In this document: positions 11,221 through 21,082 of the stretch, in pieces | How the letters are laid out: each line of letters opens with the position of its first letter | Position numbering within the stretch: position 1 is the stretch's first letter | DNA from: JAUXFS01 sp963772635 | GTDB taxonomy: Bacteria; Pseudomonadota; Alphaproteobacteria; Rhodospirillales; Defluviicoccaceae | Assembly (NCBI GenBank): GCA_963772635.1 | Contig: CAVYYK010000068.1 | Location: 33,292-97,291, forward strand | Direction: 5' to 3' | Length of the DNA: 64,000 nucleotides | The notes under the pieces: generated by a model | The model's database searches: none | What the model saw: only the letters and a program-made list of their open reading frames with translations | What the model was told of the DNA's origin: nothing | Translations under genes and position numbers: made by a program

Positions 11221-13044
11221 ATGCCCATGGCACCCCGGCCCCTAGACATCCTACGAGACGTGTTCGGTTACGAAGCGTTTCGCGGGCAACAGGCGGAGAT
11301 CGTCGATACCGTCGTCGCGGGCGGCGATGCGTTGGTGCTGATGCCGACCGGCGGCGGCAAGTCCCTGTGCTACCAGATCCCGGCGCTTTGCCGACCGGGA
11401 ACGGCCTTGGTGATTTCCCCGCTGATCGCGTTGATGCGCGATCAGGTGGAGGCCTTGAGGCAACTGGGAGTAAGGGCCGCAACCTTGAATTCGTCGCTGT
11501 CCTTCGCCGAAGCCTCGGCTATCGAGCGAGCGATGCGCGCGGGCGATCTGGATCTGCTCTATGTCTCGCCCGAAAGACTGTCGACCGAGTCCTTTCTCGC
11601 CCACTTGGCCCGATGCAAGCTCGCCCTGTTCGCCATCGACGAAGCGCACTGCGTATCCCAGTGGGGGCACGACTTCCGGCCGGAATACCGACGACTTGCG
11701 GTATTGCGGGAGCACTTTCCGGACGTGCCGCGGATTGCGCTGACCGCGACGGCCGATGGTCCGACGCGCAACGACATCCGCGATCAGCTCCACCTCGGCA
11801 ACGCCCGTATGTTCGTCGCCGGCTTCGATCGACCCAACATCCGCTACCGGGTGGTTCCCAAGGTCGATGCGAGGAAGCAGCTTCTGGATTTCATCCGCAC
11901 GGAGCATCCGGGCGAAGCCGGCATCGTCTACTGTCTCTCCCGGGCAAAGGTGGACGAGATCGCGGCATGGCTTTCGGCGGAGGGTCTGGTCGCGCTGCCG
12001 TATCACGCCGGACTCGACAAGTCGGTTCGCGCCCGCAACCAGGATCGCTTCGTCAGAGAGGACGGGGTGATCATGGTTGCGACCATTGCTTTCGGCATGG
12101 GAATCGACAAACCGGACGTGCGGTACGTCGCCCATCTGAACCTGCCGAAGAACATCGAGGCCTATTACCAGGAGACTGGCCGGGCGGGCCGCGACGGGCT
12201 GCCGGCGGATGCCTGGCTGCTCTACGGCCTCCGCGACGCCGTCGACCTGCGGCAGTTCGCGCGAGCCTCGACCGCCCCGGAAGCGCAGAAGCGGGTCGAG
12301 CGGATCAAGCTCGATGCCATGCTCGGCTATTGCGAGACGATGAAGTGCCTGAGGCAGGTTCTGCTCGAGTATTTCGGCGAACGCAGACCCGAACCGTGTG
12401 GGAATTGCGGCACCTGTCTCGAACCCGTCGAAAGCTTCGACGGAACCCAGGCGGCGCAGAAGGTTCTGTCCTGCGTTTACCGGACGGGCCAGCGGTTCGG
12501 CGCCACCCATGTCATCGACGTGCTGCTCGGCGGCGATACGGAGAGGATCCGCCGCTTTCACCACGATCATCTGAGTACTTATGGCATCGGCACCGACTAC
12601 GTGCGTCGGGAATGGCAATCGATCGTTCGCCAGTTGGTGGCGATGGGACTGCTCGTTGCCGATGTCGACGGCCATGGCGGCCTGTCCCTCGGAGAAGGCT
12701 GTCGCGAGGTGCTGCGCGGCGAACGCCGGGTGCCGCTTCGCCGCGACACGACCGGCAAGCGAAAGAGCAAAGCCGAAAAACGGAGGCCCGAGGCAATCCT
12801 CGAAGACGCCGGGCAAAAGGCTCTTTTTCAGGCGCTGCGGGAGCACCGGATGGTCCTCGCCCAGCAGCAGGGCATCCCGCCCTACGTCGTCTTTCACGAC
12901 ACGACCCTGCGGGAGATCGCTCTCCACCAACCGAGACGCCTCGACGAGCTCGCGCAACTTCCGGGCATCGGCGCGGCGAAGCTCGAGCGATATGGCTCCG
13001 GCATCCTCTCCATCGTTGAAGACCATGCGGAAAAACACCAGTGA
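11221..13044 (+). CDS. recQ: ATP-dependent DNA helicase RecQ
   Basis: A 607-residue 3'-to-5' helicase for recombination repair. In order: Walker A MPTGGGKS, DEAH box IDEAHC, helicase C domain with FGMGIDKPDVRYVAHLNLPK and motif VI QETGRAGRDG, RecQ zinc cluster (C-E-T-M-K-C, CGNCGTC), winged helix, and a C-terminal HRDC domain (QQQGIPPYVVFHDTTLREIA, LPGIGAAKLERYG). The frame is open from 11119, but the first ATG of normal RecQ length is at 11221, with another two codons later. It is the first gene of a long rightward run. Confidence 0.95.
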   Translation: MPMAPRPLDILRDVFGYEAFRGQQAEIVDTVVAGGDALVLMPTGGGKSLCYQIPALCRPGTALVISPLIALMRDQVEALRQLGVRAATLNSSLSFAEASAIERAMRAGDLDLLYVSPERLSTESFLAHLARCKLALFAIDEAHCVSQWGHDFRPEYRRLAVLREHFPDVPRIALTATADGPTRNDIRDQLHLGNARMFVAGFDRPNIRYRVVPKVDARKQLLDFIRTEHPGEAGIVYCLSRAKVDEIAAWLSAEGLVALPYHAGLDKSVRARNQDRFVREDGVIMVATIAFGMGIDKPDVRYVAHLNLPKNIEAYYQETGRAGRDGLPADAWLLYGLRDAVDLRQFARASTAPEAQKRVERIKLDAMLGYCETMKCLRQVLLEYFGERRPEPCGNCGTCLEPVESFDGTQAAQKVLSCVYRTGQRFGATHVIDVLLGGDTERIRRFHHDHLSTYGIGTDYVRREWQSIVRQLVAMGLLVADVDGHGGLSLGEGCREVLRGERRVPLRRDTTGKRKSKAEKRRPEAILEDAGQKALFQALREHRMVLAQQQGIPPYVVFHDTTLREIALHQPRRLDELAQLPGIGAAKLERYGSGILSIVEDHAEKHQ

Positions 13045-13092
13045 AGGCGCGTCGACCTGGTCGCTATGGGCCGACCTGGAGCCCGAGCGCCA

Positions 13093-13512
13093 ATGACTGC
13101 AAGAGCGAATGAAAAAGCCTGGACCGATTTCGTCGCCTGGTGCAAGGCGCGACGGCTGAGGCCCTTGCCGGCCCACCCGTGGACGGTCGCCGCCTACGCC
13201 CGCTGGTGTGAAAGCCGGTACCGGCATCCGGACATCACCAAACGGATCAATGCCATCTCCCGTGTTCATCTGTTGCGGTGCGCCAGTTCACCGGACCGCC
13301 ATCCCACGGTGACCCGCACGCTCAGAGTGATCGAAACGCGCTACAGCGTGCGCACCCGGCACGCAGCCTTGTTCCGGGCCGAGGATTTCGCCGACACCGC
13401 GACGCCGGTACCATCGACGCCGTCGACCGGCAAGAAAACCGGGCGCAAGGATCGAAGCCGGACCCTGCGAGCGGCCCCCCGTCTCGTTTCACGGCGTCCG
13501 GTCGACGCTTGA
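13093..13512 (+). CDS. Protein with a recombinase-like core-binding domain but no catalytic domain
   Basis: A 139-residue protein of unknown function. Residues 5-75 (AWTDFVAWCKARRLRPLPA, then PWTVAAYARWCESRY, then RINAISRVH) resemble the N-terminal SAM-like core-binding domain of tyrosine recombinases. The catalytic R-H-R-Y domain is absent; the C-terminus is a basic Pro/Thr/Arg-rich tail (STPSTGKKTGRKDRSR). A start at 13066 is possible. It sits between recQ and the hydratase gene in the same direction. It could be a DNA-binding remnant of a recombinase or a stable small family. Confidence 0.6.
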   Translation: MTARANEKAWTDFVAWCKARRLRPLPAHPWTVAAYARWCESRYRHPDITKRINAISRVHLLRCASSPDRHPTVTRTLRVIETRYSVRTRHAALFRAEDFADTATPVPSTPSTGKKTGRKDRSRTLRAAPRLVSRRPVDA

Positions 13513-13615
13513 GCCGGGCCGGAGCTTGTGGCGCCCACCGCCAATCGGTATTATTGCACTGCAAAAGGAATGGCGCACCGCATCATCGAGCGCCGCCGCG
13601 AGGAAAGGGGACATC

Positions 13616-14044
13616 ATGGAAGACCTGCATGGCTACTATATCGAAGATCTGAAGGAAGGCATGACCGCCGCCTTCGGCAAGACCATCACCGATGCAGATA
13701 TCGGCATTTTCGCCGGCGTCTCGGGCGACACCAATCCGGTCCACTTGAACGACGATTTCGCCAAGACCACCATGTTCAAGACCCGCATCGCTCACGGCAT
13801 GCTCGGCGCCGGGTTCATTTCCGCCGTCTTCGGAACCAAGATGCCGGGGCCGGGCTGCATTTATGTCAGCCAAAATCTGCGGTTCAAGGCTCCGGTGCGT
13901 GTCGGTGACACAATGATCGCGCGGGTGACGGTGAAGAAGATCCTGGCGCAAAAGAAGTTCGTCGAGTTCGACACGGTGTGCACCGTCGGCGACAAGAACG
14001 TCATCGAGGGCGAAGCGACCCTGATGGTCCCGTCGCGGGGCTGA
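13616..14044 (+). CDS. MaoC-family (R)-specific enoyl-CoA hydratase
   Basis: A 142-residue single hot-dog-fold hydratase. The catalytic signature is complete: DADIGIFAGVSGDTNPVHLND provides the Asp and His dyad, followed by RIAHGMLGAGFISAVFGTKMPGPG. Members such as PhaJ turn crotonyl-type enoyl-CoA into (R)-3-hydroxyacyl-CoA for polyhydroxyalkanoate synthesis; others act in side pathways, so the PHA role is an inference. An ATG with AAAGGGG 6 bases upstream fixes the start. Confidence 0.85.
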   Translation: MEDLHGYYIEDLKEGMTAAFGKTITDADIGIFAGVSGDTNPVHLNDDFAKTTMFKTRIAHGMLGAGFISAVFGTKMPGPGCIYVSQNLRFKAPVRVGDTMIARVTVKKILAQKKFVEFDTVCTVGDKNVIEGEATLMVPSRG

Positions 14045-14138
14045 ACGGCATCAGCCGCATCCGAGCGCAACCCGTCCGCGTCCCGGGTGGTTGGTATTAG
14101 GCCTTGACCCCGGCCCGGGACGCGGACACGTATCCCTC

Positions 14139-15107
14139 ATGCGCATCTTCCGCCACTACGAGGACCTGCCCGACAGATACCGCGGCGCTGCCATCGCCGT
14201 CGGTAATTTCGACGGCGTCCACCTCGGCCACCGGACGGTGATCGGCGAAGCGGGCCGGATCGCCCGGTCTGAAGGTATCCCGTGGGCCGTTCTCACCCTG
14301 GAGCCCCATCCCCGCAGCGTATTCAAACCCGACGCGCCGCCGTTCCGGTTGACGCCGTTTCGCCTCAAAGCCCGGCTGATCGAGGAAATCGGGCCGCAGG
14401 TGCTGATCGTGATCCACTTCGATTTGGCGTTCTCCCGCATCTCCGCCCGCGACTTCGTGCGCCAAGTCCTGGTCGAGAGTTCGGCGGCCCAGCACGTCGT
14501 CTGCGGCCATGATTTCGCTTTCGGCCACGGTCGCGAGGGCAACAGCGAGTTGTTGCTGCAAATGGGCGGCGATTACGGTTTCGGTTTCACCTGTGTCCGC
14601 GAGATCCGAGACGCGGACGGCAAGCCCTATTCGTCGACGCGGATCAGGGAATACCTCACCAGCGGCAATCCCGCGGTGGCCGCCCAGGTGCTCGGCCGCC
14701 CGTTCGAGATCGAGGGAAAGATTGTCCAGGGGGACCAGCGCGGCCGAACCATTGGTTTCCCGACCGCCAATCTCGACCTAGGAGAATACATCGAGCCGGC
14801 CAGAGGCGTCTATGCGGTGAAAGCGGGGGTCGTCGAAGGCAGTCGCACCATCTGGTACGACGGCGTCGCCAACCTGGGCCTTCGTCCGACCTTCGGCGGC
14901 ACCCGAACAATTCTCGAAGTCCACCTGTTCGAGTTCGACGGCGATCTGTACGGAAAGCCGTTGCGCGTCGCGTTCATCGACTATCTGCGAGCGGAAAAGA
15001 AATTTGACGGGCTCGACAGTTTGAGGGCACAAATCGCCGACGACGGTGCCCGCGCCCGCCACATCCTTACCTCGGTGGCCGAATTGAGTTCCGCTCGTGC
15101 CCGATAA
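14139..15107 (+). CDS. ribF: Bifunctional riboflavin kinase / FAD synthetase
   Basis: A 322-residue bifunctional enzyme making FMN and FAD. The N-terminal nucleotidyltransferase has AIAVGNFDGVHLGHRTVI and CGHDFAFGHGREGN and the SSTRIREYL element. The C-terminal flavokinase has GRTIGFPTANLDL and YDGVANLGLRPTFGG, and ends with ARAEKKFDGLDSLRAQIADD-type sequence. The start is the ATG giving MRIFRHYEDLPD. It lies directly upstream of ileS and lspA, the usual ribF-ileS-lspA order in proteobacteria. Confidence 0.95.
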   Translation: MRIFRHYEDLPDRYRGAAIAVGNFDGVHLGHRTVIGEAGRIARSEGIPWAVLTLEPHPRSVFKPDAPPFRLTPFRLKARLIEEIGPQVLIVIHFDLAFSRISARDFVRQVLVESSAAQHVVCGHDFAFGHGREGNSELLLQMGGDYGFGFTCVREIRDADGKPYSSTRIREYLTSGNPAVAAQVLGRPFEIEGKIVQGDQRGRTIGFPTANLDLGEYIEPARGVYAVKAGVVEGSRTIWYDGVANLGLRPTFGGTRTILEVHLFEFDGDLYGKPLRVAFIDYLRAEKKFDGLDSLRAQIADDGARARHILTSVAELSSARAR

Positions 15108-15125
15108 CAGCCGATGATTCTCGCA

Positions 15126-17966
15126 ATGACCCAAGACTACAAATCGACGATTTTTCTGCCGCGCACCGAATTTCCGATGAAGGCGGGGCTGCCGAAACGC
15201 GAGCCGGAAATGCTCGCCCGATGGGCTGCCATGGACCTGTACCGGCGCCAGCGCGAGGCAGCCCGCGGCCGCGAGAAGTTCATCCTCCACGACGGCCCGC
15301 CCTACGCCAACGGCCATCTGCACATCGGCCATGCGCTCAACAAAATTCTCAAGGACGTGATCAACCGGTCCCAGCAGATGCTGGGCAAGGATGCCAACTA
15401 TGTTCCGGGCTGGGATTGCCACGGCCTGCCGATCGAGTGGAAGATCGAGGAAAAGTACCGCGCCAAGGGCAAAGACAAGGACGATGTCCCGATCATCCCG
15501 TTTCGCCGGGAGTGCCGCGAGTTCGCCGGCAAATGGATCGACGTTCAGCGGGAGGAGTTCAAGAGGCTGGGGGTGATCGGCGATTGGGAGCGGCCGTATT
15601 CGACGATGAGCCACGACGCCGAGGCGCAGATCGTCCGCGAGCTCGGCAAATTCCTGATGAGTGGCGCGCTGTACAAGGGCGCCAAGCCGGTGTTGTGGTC
15701 GGTGGTCGAGAGAACCGCGCTGGCGGAAGCGGAACTGGAATATCACGACCATACGTCGACCACCATCTTCGTCGGCTTCGACGTCGAGCAAAGCCCGGTC
15801 GCGGCCTTGAGCGGCAGCGCGGTGGTGATCTGGACGACGACGCCGTGGACCATCCCCGGCAACCGGGCGATCGCCTACGGCGACGACATCGACTACGCCG
15901 TCGTCGAGGTCACCGGAAGCGCCGACGGAAGCCGGGCGAGACGAGGACAACGTCTGGTCGCCGCCGAGGCGCTGCTTTCGGATCTGTCGAAGGCCGCCCG
16001 CTTGGAAGGCTTCGAGGTCGTCGGGCGGCTGAAGGGACGCGAGCTCGCCGGCACCGTCTGCCGCCATCCGTTCCACGGACAGGGGTACGATTTCGAGGTG
16101 CCGCTGCTGCCGGCCGACTTTGTCGATGTCGAGACCGGCTCCGGCTTCGTCCATATCGCGCCCGGACACGGTGCCGACGACTGGGAACTGGGGATGCGCC
16201 ACGGCGTTCCGGTCCCGGACACCGTCGGCCCCGACGGCCGCTTTTTCGAGCACGTGCCTTTGTTCGCCGACCGTGCGATCCTGCGCGCCGACGGCAGCGA
16301 GGGCGACGCCAACGCCGCGGTCGTCGACGCCCTGGGCAACACCGGCGCGTTGCTGGCGACCGGCAGGCTGGTGCACAGCTACCCCCATTCCTGGCGGTCG
16401 AAGGCGCCGCTGATCTTCCGCAACACCCCGCAGTGGTTCATAAGCATGGAGACGACGGGCCTGCGCCAGACGGCGCTCGCCGCCATCGACGCCACCCGCT
16501 TCGTGCCGGCCTCGGGCAAAAACCGGCTGCGCGGGATGATCGAGACCCGTCCCGACTGGTGCGTGTCGCGCCAGCGGGCGTGGGGGGTGCCGATCACCGC
16601 CTTCGTCGACAAACGAAGCGGCGAACCGTTACGCGACGAGACCGTGTTCGGTCGCATCGTCCAGGCGGTCGTGGCGGAGGGCGCCGACGCTTGGTTCGCC
16701 TCGGACCCCGCCCGCTTTCTGGCGCCCGACTACGATCCGGCCGACTTCGATCAGGTCACGGACATTCTTGACGTCTGGTTCGATTCCGGCTCGACCCACA
16801 GCTTCGTGCTGGAGAGCCGTGACGACCTGGAATGGCCGGCATCGCTCTATCTGGAGGGTACCGATCAGCATCGCGGATGGTTTCATTCGTCGTTGCTCGA
16901 ATCGTGCGGCACCCGCGGACGGGCGCCCTACCGGGCGGTGCTGACCCACGGCTTCGTGATGGCCGAGGACGGCCAGAAGATGTCGAAGTCGCTGGGCAAC
17001 GTGGTGTCGCCGCAGGAGGTGGTCGACCAGCACGGCGCCGATGTTCTGCGGTTGTGGGTGGTCGGCTCGGACTACTCCGAGGACCTGCGCATAGGCCCGG
17101 AAATCCTCAAGCAGCAGGCGGACGTCTACCGGCGGCTCCGCAACACCCTCAGGTTCCTGCTCGGCAACCTCAATGGCTTCGAGGAGAGCGAGCGGGTCTC
17201 GCCCGGGGAGATGCCCGAGCTCGAGCGCTGGATCCTGCACCGGCTGTGGCAGCTCGATGGTCGGCTGCGCCACGCCTGCGACAGCTACGAGTTTCATCCG
17301 TTCTTTGCGGAGCTGCACACCTTCTGCGCCGTCGAACTGTCGGCATTCTATTTCGACGTGCGCAAGGACATCCTCTATTGCGACGCGCTGACGTCCATAC
17401 GCCGGCGCGCCGCCCGGACGGTGCTCGACCAGCTGTTTGGATGCCTGACCGCCTGGCTGGCGCCGTTCACCTGCTTCACCGCCGAGGAGGCATGGCTCGC
17501 CCGCCATCCCGGGGACCGGAACAGCGTCCATCTGCGCCTGTTTCCGGACATTCCCGAGGACTGGCGCGACGATGCGCTTGCCGACAAGTGGGCCAAGCTT
17601 CGGCAGTTACGCCGTGCCGTCACCGGCGCGCTGGAGATCGAGCGGGCCAGCCGGCGGATCGGCTCTAGCCTGCAGGCGCATCCGCTGGTCTACGTCGATG
17701 CCGACTATCGACAGGCGGCGGAAGACGCCGACCTCCCCGACCTGTTCATCACATCGGCGGCGGACTTCGCCGATGGCGAGCCGCCGGCGGACGCATTCTC
17801 GCTCCCCGATGTCCCCGGCGTCCGGGTGAAGGTCGAGGCCGCCCGGGGCGAAAAATGCGAGCGGTGCTGGAAGGTGTTGGAAGAAGTTGGCGGCAACCCG
17901 GAACATCCCGGCATCTGCGGGCGTTGCGCCGACTCGGTCGAGCGGTTTTCAGCGGCGGCAGAATAA
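15126..17966 (+). CDS. ileS: Isoleucyl-tRNA synthetase
   Basis: A class I aminoacyl-tRNA synthetase of 946 residues. HIGH is at residue 66 (GHLHIGHALNKILKD) and KMSKS at 618-622 (EDGQKMSKSLGN). An editing domain lies between them (TTPWTIPGNRAIAYG, HIAPGHGADDWELG). The C-terminal zinc finger is CERCWKVL and CGRCADSV. The start MTQDYKSTIFLPRTEFPM matches relatives; an ATG four codons upstream (15114) is also possible and neither has a strong ribosome site. The zinc-finger type suggests the bacterial, mupirocin-sensitive class. Confidence 0.96.
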   Translation: MTQDYKSTIFLPRTEFPMKAGLPKREPEMLARWAAMDLYRRQREAARGREKFILHDGPPYANGHLHIGHALNKILKDVINRSQQMLGKDANYVPGWDCHGLPIEWKIEEKYRAKGKDKDDVPIIPFRRECREFAGKWIDVQREEFKRLGVIGDWERPYSTMSHDAEAQIVRELGKFLMSGALYKGAKPVLWSVVERTALAEAELEYHDHTSTTIFVGFDVEQSPVAALSGSAVVIWTTTPWTIPGNRAIAYGDDIDYAVVEVTGSADGSRARRGQRLVAAEALLSDLSKAARLEGFEVVGRLKGRELAGTVCRHPFHGQGYDFEVPLLPADFVDVETGSGFVHIAPGHGADDWELGMRHGVPVPDTVGPDGRFFEHVPLFADRAILRADGSEGDANAAVVDALGNTGALLATGRLVHSYPHSWRSKAPLIFRNTPQWFISMETTGLRQTALAAIDATRFVPASGKNRLRGMIETRPDWCVSRQRAWGVPITAFVDKRSGEPLRDETVFGRIVQAVVAEGADAWFASDPARFLAPDYDPADFDQVTDILDVWFDSGSTHSFVLESRDDLEWPASLYLEGTDQHRGWFHSSLLESCGTRGRAPYRAVLTHGFVMAEDGQKMSKSLGNVVSPQEVVDQHGADVLRLWVVGSDYSEDLRIGPEILKQQADVYRRLRNTLRFLLGNLNGFEESERVSPGEMPELERWILHRLWQLDGRLRHACDSYEFHPFFAELHTFCAVELSAFYFDVRKDILYCDALTSIRRRAARTVLDQLFGCLTAWLAPFTCFTAEEAWLARHPGDRNSVHLRLFPDIPEDWRDDALADKWAKLRQLRRAVTGALEIERASRRIGSSLQAHPLVYVDADYRQAAEDADLPDLFITSAADFADGEPPADAFSLPDVPGVRVKVEAARGEKCERCWKVLEEVGGNPEHPGICGRCADSVERFSAAAE

Positions 17967-17986
17967 CCTCAGCCAAGGATCAGCCG

Positions 17987-18502
17987 ATGACACTCTCCCG
18001 GGCGTTCCTGCCGGGGCTCGCCATCGCCGCCGTTATCGTGGTTCTCGACCAGCTCAGCAAGTGGTGGGTGGTCGAGGTGGTGATGAATCCGCCCCGGACA
18101 ATCGAAATCACCCCGTTCTTCAATCTGGTGATGGGTTGGAACAAGGGGGTCAGCTTCGGCCTGTTCAATACCGATTCGCCGTTGACGGTGTGGCTGCTGC
18201 CGGCGGTTGCGGGTGTGATCGTCGTCGTGCTGGCGGTGTGGCTAACCCGGGTCGACCGGTTGCTGCTCGGCGCTGCCCTCGGCTTCATCGTCGGCGGTGC
18301 CATCGGCAACATCATCGACAGGCTGCGGTTCGGCGCTGTCGCCGACTTCCTCGACGTGCATGCGATGGGGTATCACTGGCCGGCGTTCAACATAGCCGAC
18401 ACCATGATCACCGTCGGCGCCGCGGTGCTGATATTCGATTCCTTGTTTGTTCGCGGCGAACCGGCTAAAAGGGGACAGGGGAACGAAAGAAAGAAACGGT
18501 GA
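17987..18502 (+). CDS. lspA: Lipoprotein signal peptidase (signal peptidase II)
   Basis: A 171-residue inner-membrane aspartic protease with four membrane helices that cleaves prolipoproteins before the lipidated Cys. The two catalytic Asp boxes are visible: NIIDRLRFGAVADFLD and FNIADTMITVG. The early helix holds VLDQLSKWWV. It starts 20 bases after ileS, and its stop overlaps the ATG of the next gene, which itself encodes a lipoprotein substrate. Confidence 0.95.
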   Translation: MTLSRAFLPGLAIAAVIVVLDQLSKWWVVEVVMNPPRTIEITPFFNLVMGWNKGVSFGLFNTDSPLTVWLLPAVAGVIVVVLAVWLTRVDRLLLGAALGFIVGGAIGNIIDRLRFGAVADFLDVHAMGYHWPAFNIADTMITVGAAVLIFDSLFVRGEPAKRGQGNERKKR

Positions 18503-19077
18503 TGAAACGGATGCGATGGATCGTGCTAGCCGCCGCTGTTGCGGTTGTTATCGGTGGTTGCAGCGATACCAAGAAGCTGCTCGGACAGGGAAAGCGACCA
18601 CCCGACGAGTTTGCGGTCTATTCGCGGGCGCCGCTCAGTCTCCCTCCCGACTTCGCGCTCCGGCCTCCGGCACCGGGCACGTCGCGGCCCCAGAACGTGA
18701 TGCCGCGAGACACCGCAAAGCAGGCGTTGCTTGGAGAACAGTTCGACACTCAGGCCGGCGGGGCTTCTTCGGTGGAAGTGGTAGGGGTGTCGCCCGGAAC
18801 CCAGGTGCTGCTCGAACGAACCGGTGCGCTGGATGCGGATCCCGAAATCAGGACCCAGGTCAATATCGAGACGTCGATCCTCGCGGAAGAGGATCAGAGT
18901 TTTACCGAACGCCTGATGTTCTGGGGAACCCCCGCCGAGTACGGAATCGTGGTCGACCCGGTACAGGAGGCCCGGCGCATTCACGAGAACCAAGCCCTAG
19001 GCCAGCCGATCACCGAGGGCGAGACGCCTACTATCGAACGCAAGCGTCGAGCACTGTTGGAAGGCATCTTCGACTGA
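18502..19077 (+). CDS. DUF3035 lipoprotein
   Basis: A 191-residue lipoprotein of the DUF3035 family, commonly found after lspA in alphaproteobacteria. The signal peptide ends in VVIGGC with lipidated Cys20. The conserved block PDEFAVYSRAPLSLPPDFALRPP near residues 35-57 is the family hallmark. Asn/Gln-rich segments and a basic C-terminus follow. The start is the ATG overlapping the lspA stop (a GTG one codon earlier is also in frame). The function of DUF3035 is not settled; a role in outer-membrane assembly would be a guess. A weak stem AGCC/GGCT followed by TTTT at about 19138-19154 may terminate the operon. Confidence 0.85.
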   Translation: MKRMRWIVLAAAVAVVIGGCSDTKKLLGQGKRPPDEFAVYSRAPLSLPPDFALRPPAPGTSRPQNVMPRDTAKQALLGEQFDTQAGGASSVEVVGVSPGTQVLLERTGALDADPEIRTQVNIETSILAEEDQSFTERLMFWGTPAEYGIVVDPVQEARRIHENQALGQPITEGETPTIERKRRALLEGIFD

Positions 19078-19727
19078 CGGCTCGAGGCAAATATTACAAT
19101 TAGCCGCATGGCCCCGTGAGGCTTGTAGAGCCGATCGGGCTTTTATTTGACGGCGCTTGAAGTTGGTCGTCTTGCTCGCTCGCAAGCGCTGGGCGGCCCG
19201 TTCATGGTGCCTTGCGGGTCGTGATTCCAACCCGCTCAGGGCGTCGCGAACGCTCGACGATGGGTCGGCATCGCCTTCGCATCCGCTTCTGCCGATCGGA
19301 CTGAAAACACGATCACGATGGGTCATTATCAGTGAGCTTCGGTGTTGACCTCCTGTCCGGTTTTCTGGGACCACCTCTGTCATTTGAGCTTGCGTAGGGG
19401 GCTCTGGTCTCACTTCCTTGTAAATTCGGAAGCTGCTAACGTGACTCGCAGTTGCTGCATTCAATGTTTGTTAAAATAGCAAGTGCTAGGCTCCAGATGG
19501 ATGCAAGTTTATGAAAGAGTGTATTTTTCACGTTTTAAGAGTCAATGATGAGTGAATTGCTTCCGAGCAGAGTATCACCGGAAATGGTCGGGCTGGGCAA
19601 CAGCAGCGGTCGTGAGGGAAGCGGTTTGATGGGCGCTGCCGGCCTTGATGTCTTCTCAGTGCTGACGAACGTTTGCCCGACCGCGTCGGCAGCGGCTGTC
19701 GCTTTGAGGGATCGCCGAGCCTATTGA
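19078..19727. other. Gene-poor 650-base stretch before prsR
   Basis: GC content drops here. The only ORFs are short, lack ribosome sites and match no family that I know. Around 19340-19440 the sequence (CTGTCCGGTTTTCTGGGACC and onward) has the look of a decayed insertion-sequence end, but no transposase or matching inverted repeat is seen. The promoter of the prsR-like gene should lie in the last 150 bases; I found no convincing -24/-12. Confidence 0.35.
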
Positions 19728-21082
19728 ATGGGCAAGCATTTGAGCAAGAAGCTTCTGATCGTCGATGACGACGCAGGCCTGCGGCGTCAGCTCCGCTGGG
19801 CTTTCGACGACTTTGAGGTGTTATTGGCCGAGGATCGGAAATCGGCAACGTCCGTTGTTCGGCAAGACGAGCCGCCGGTCGTCTTGCTCGATCTCGGCCT
19901 GCCACCGGATCCGCACGGGCCCACGGAAGGCTTGGCTACTTTTCGGGAAATTCTCTCTCTGTCACCCGAGTCGAAGGTTATCATCATGACTGGCCAGACG
20001 GAGCGGGAATACGCCGTCAGGGCCGTGGCCCAGGGCGCCTACGATTTCTACCAGAAACCCATCGAGATGCCGACCCTGAGCCTGATCGTCGAGCGAGCCT
20101 ACAAGATCTACGAGCTCGAGTCGGAAAACCGTCGCTTGCACGCGCAGGAGGGCGCGTTACCGCTACCGGGCCTGACCGCCACAAATCCGAAAATGCTGGA
20201 ACTCTGTGCAGAGACCCGCCTTCTGGCGCCATCGGAAGTCAGCGTTCTCTTGCTTGGAGAAAGCGGCACCGGGAAGGAGGTGCTTGCACGCGCCATCCAT
20301 GCGCTCAGCAAGCGCTCGGAGGGTCCTTTCGTTGCTATCAACTGCGCGGCCATACCGGAAAACCTGCTCGAGAGCGAGCTGTTCGGGCATGAGAAAGGCG
20401 CGTTCACGGGAGCCGTCAAGAAGACACTCGGCAAGATCGAGGTCGCAAATGGCGGAACCTTGTTCCTGGACGAGATCGGTGATCTGCCGCTTTCGCTTCA
20501 GGCCAAACTCTTCCGGTTTCTACAGGAGCGTGTCATCGAACGCATTGGTGGTCGTGAAGAAATCGCCATCAACGTGCGGGTTGTCTCGGCCACCAACAAG
20601 CAATATCGAGCGTTTTATCCCGGACGGCCTATTTCGCGAGGAGCTCTACTATCGCCTTGCCGAGGCGTCGATCACGATTCCTCCGCTTAGGGAGCGGCCC
20701 GAAGATGCCATATTGATCGCAAACCAATTGTTGCAGAAAGTTCGCGAAGGAGGAAGGGCGCGAAGTGCGCAGTTTTTCGCCGGATGCGATCGAGGCCATT
20801 CTCGGTTACGAGTGGCACGGCAACGTTCGCGAACTTGAAAACCGGGTGAAACGCGCAGCTGTCGTGGCGCGCACGCGACACGTAACGGCGGCGGACCTTG
20901 GACTGGTTTCCAAGAGTGCAGAAACGGCAACACTCAAGTCGTTTCGCGCTGAGGCGGACCGTTTGGCCGTAACGCGCGCTCTCGCCGTGGCGGATGGCAA
21001 TATTTCCAAGGCGGCGCAAATCCTGGATGTGAGTCGACCGACCCTTTATCAACTCCTCAAGGAATACGAGATCAAGGCGTAG
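19728..21082 (+). CDS. prsR: PEP-CTERM-box response regulator (PrsR-like sigma-54 activator), two frameshifts
   Basis: Response regulator of the PEP-CTERM/exosortase-linked type. The receiver is SKKLLIVDDDAGLRRQLRW with phospho-Asp in VVLLDLGLPPDPHGPTEGLA and AYDFYQKPIE. The central AAA+ domain has GESGTGKE, GAFTGAVKKT (sigma-54 contact loop) and GGTLFLDEIGDLPL. The C-terminal Fis-type helix-turn-helix is NISKAAQILDVSRPTLYQLL. The frame slips by +1 near 20597-20605 (inside SATNK/ERFIPDGLFREELYYRL) and again near 20740 (before KEEGREVRSFSPDAI). Undoing both gives about 450 residues, normal for the family. It likely controls the downstream polysaccharide genes. Confidence 0.88.

Noticed and set aside
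11251..13269. 672-codon antisense ORF over recQ
   Set aside because: Shadow of recQ; recQ motifs are complete on the plus strand.
14778..16388. 536-codon antisense ORF over ileS/ribF
   Set aside because: Crosses two well-defined genes and shows no domain.
19340..19470. Possible insertion-sequence end
   Set aside because: No partner repeat, transposase or target duplication was visible; kept only as a remark.
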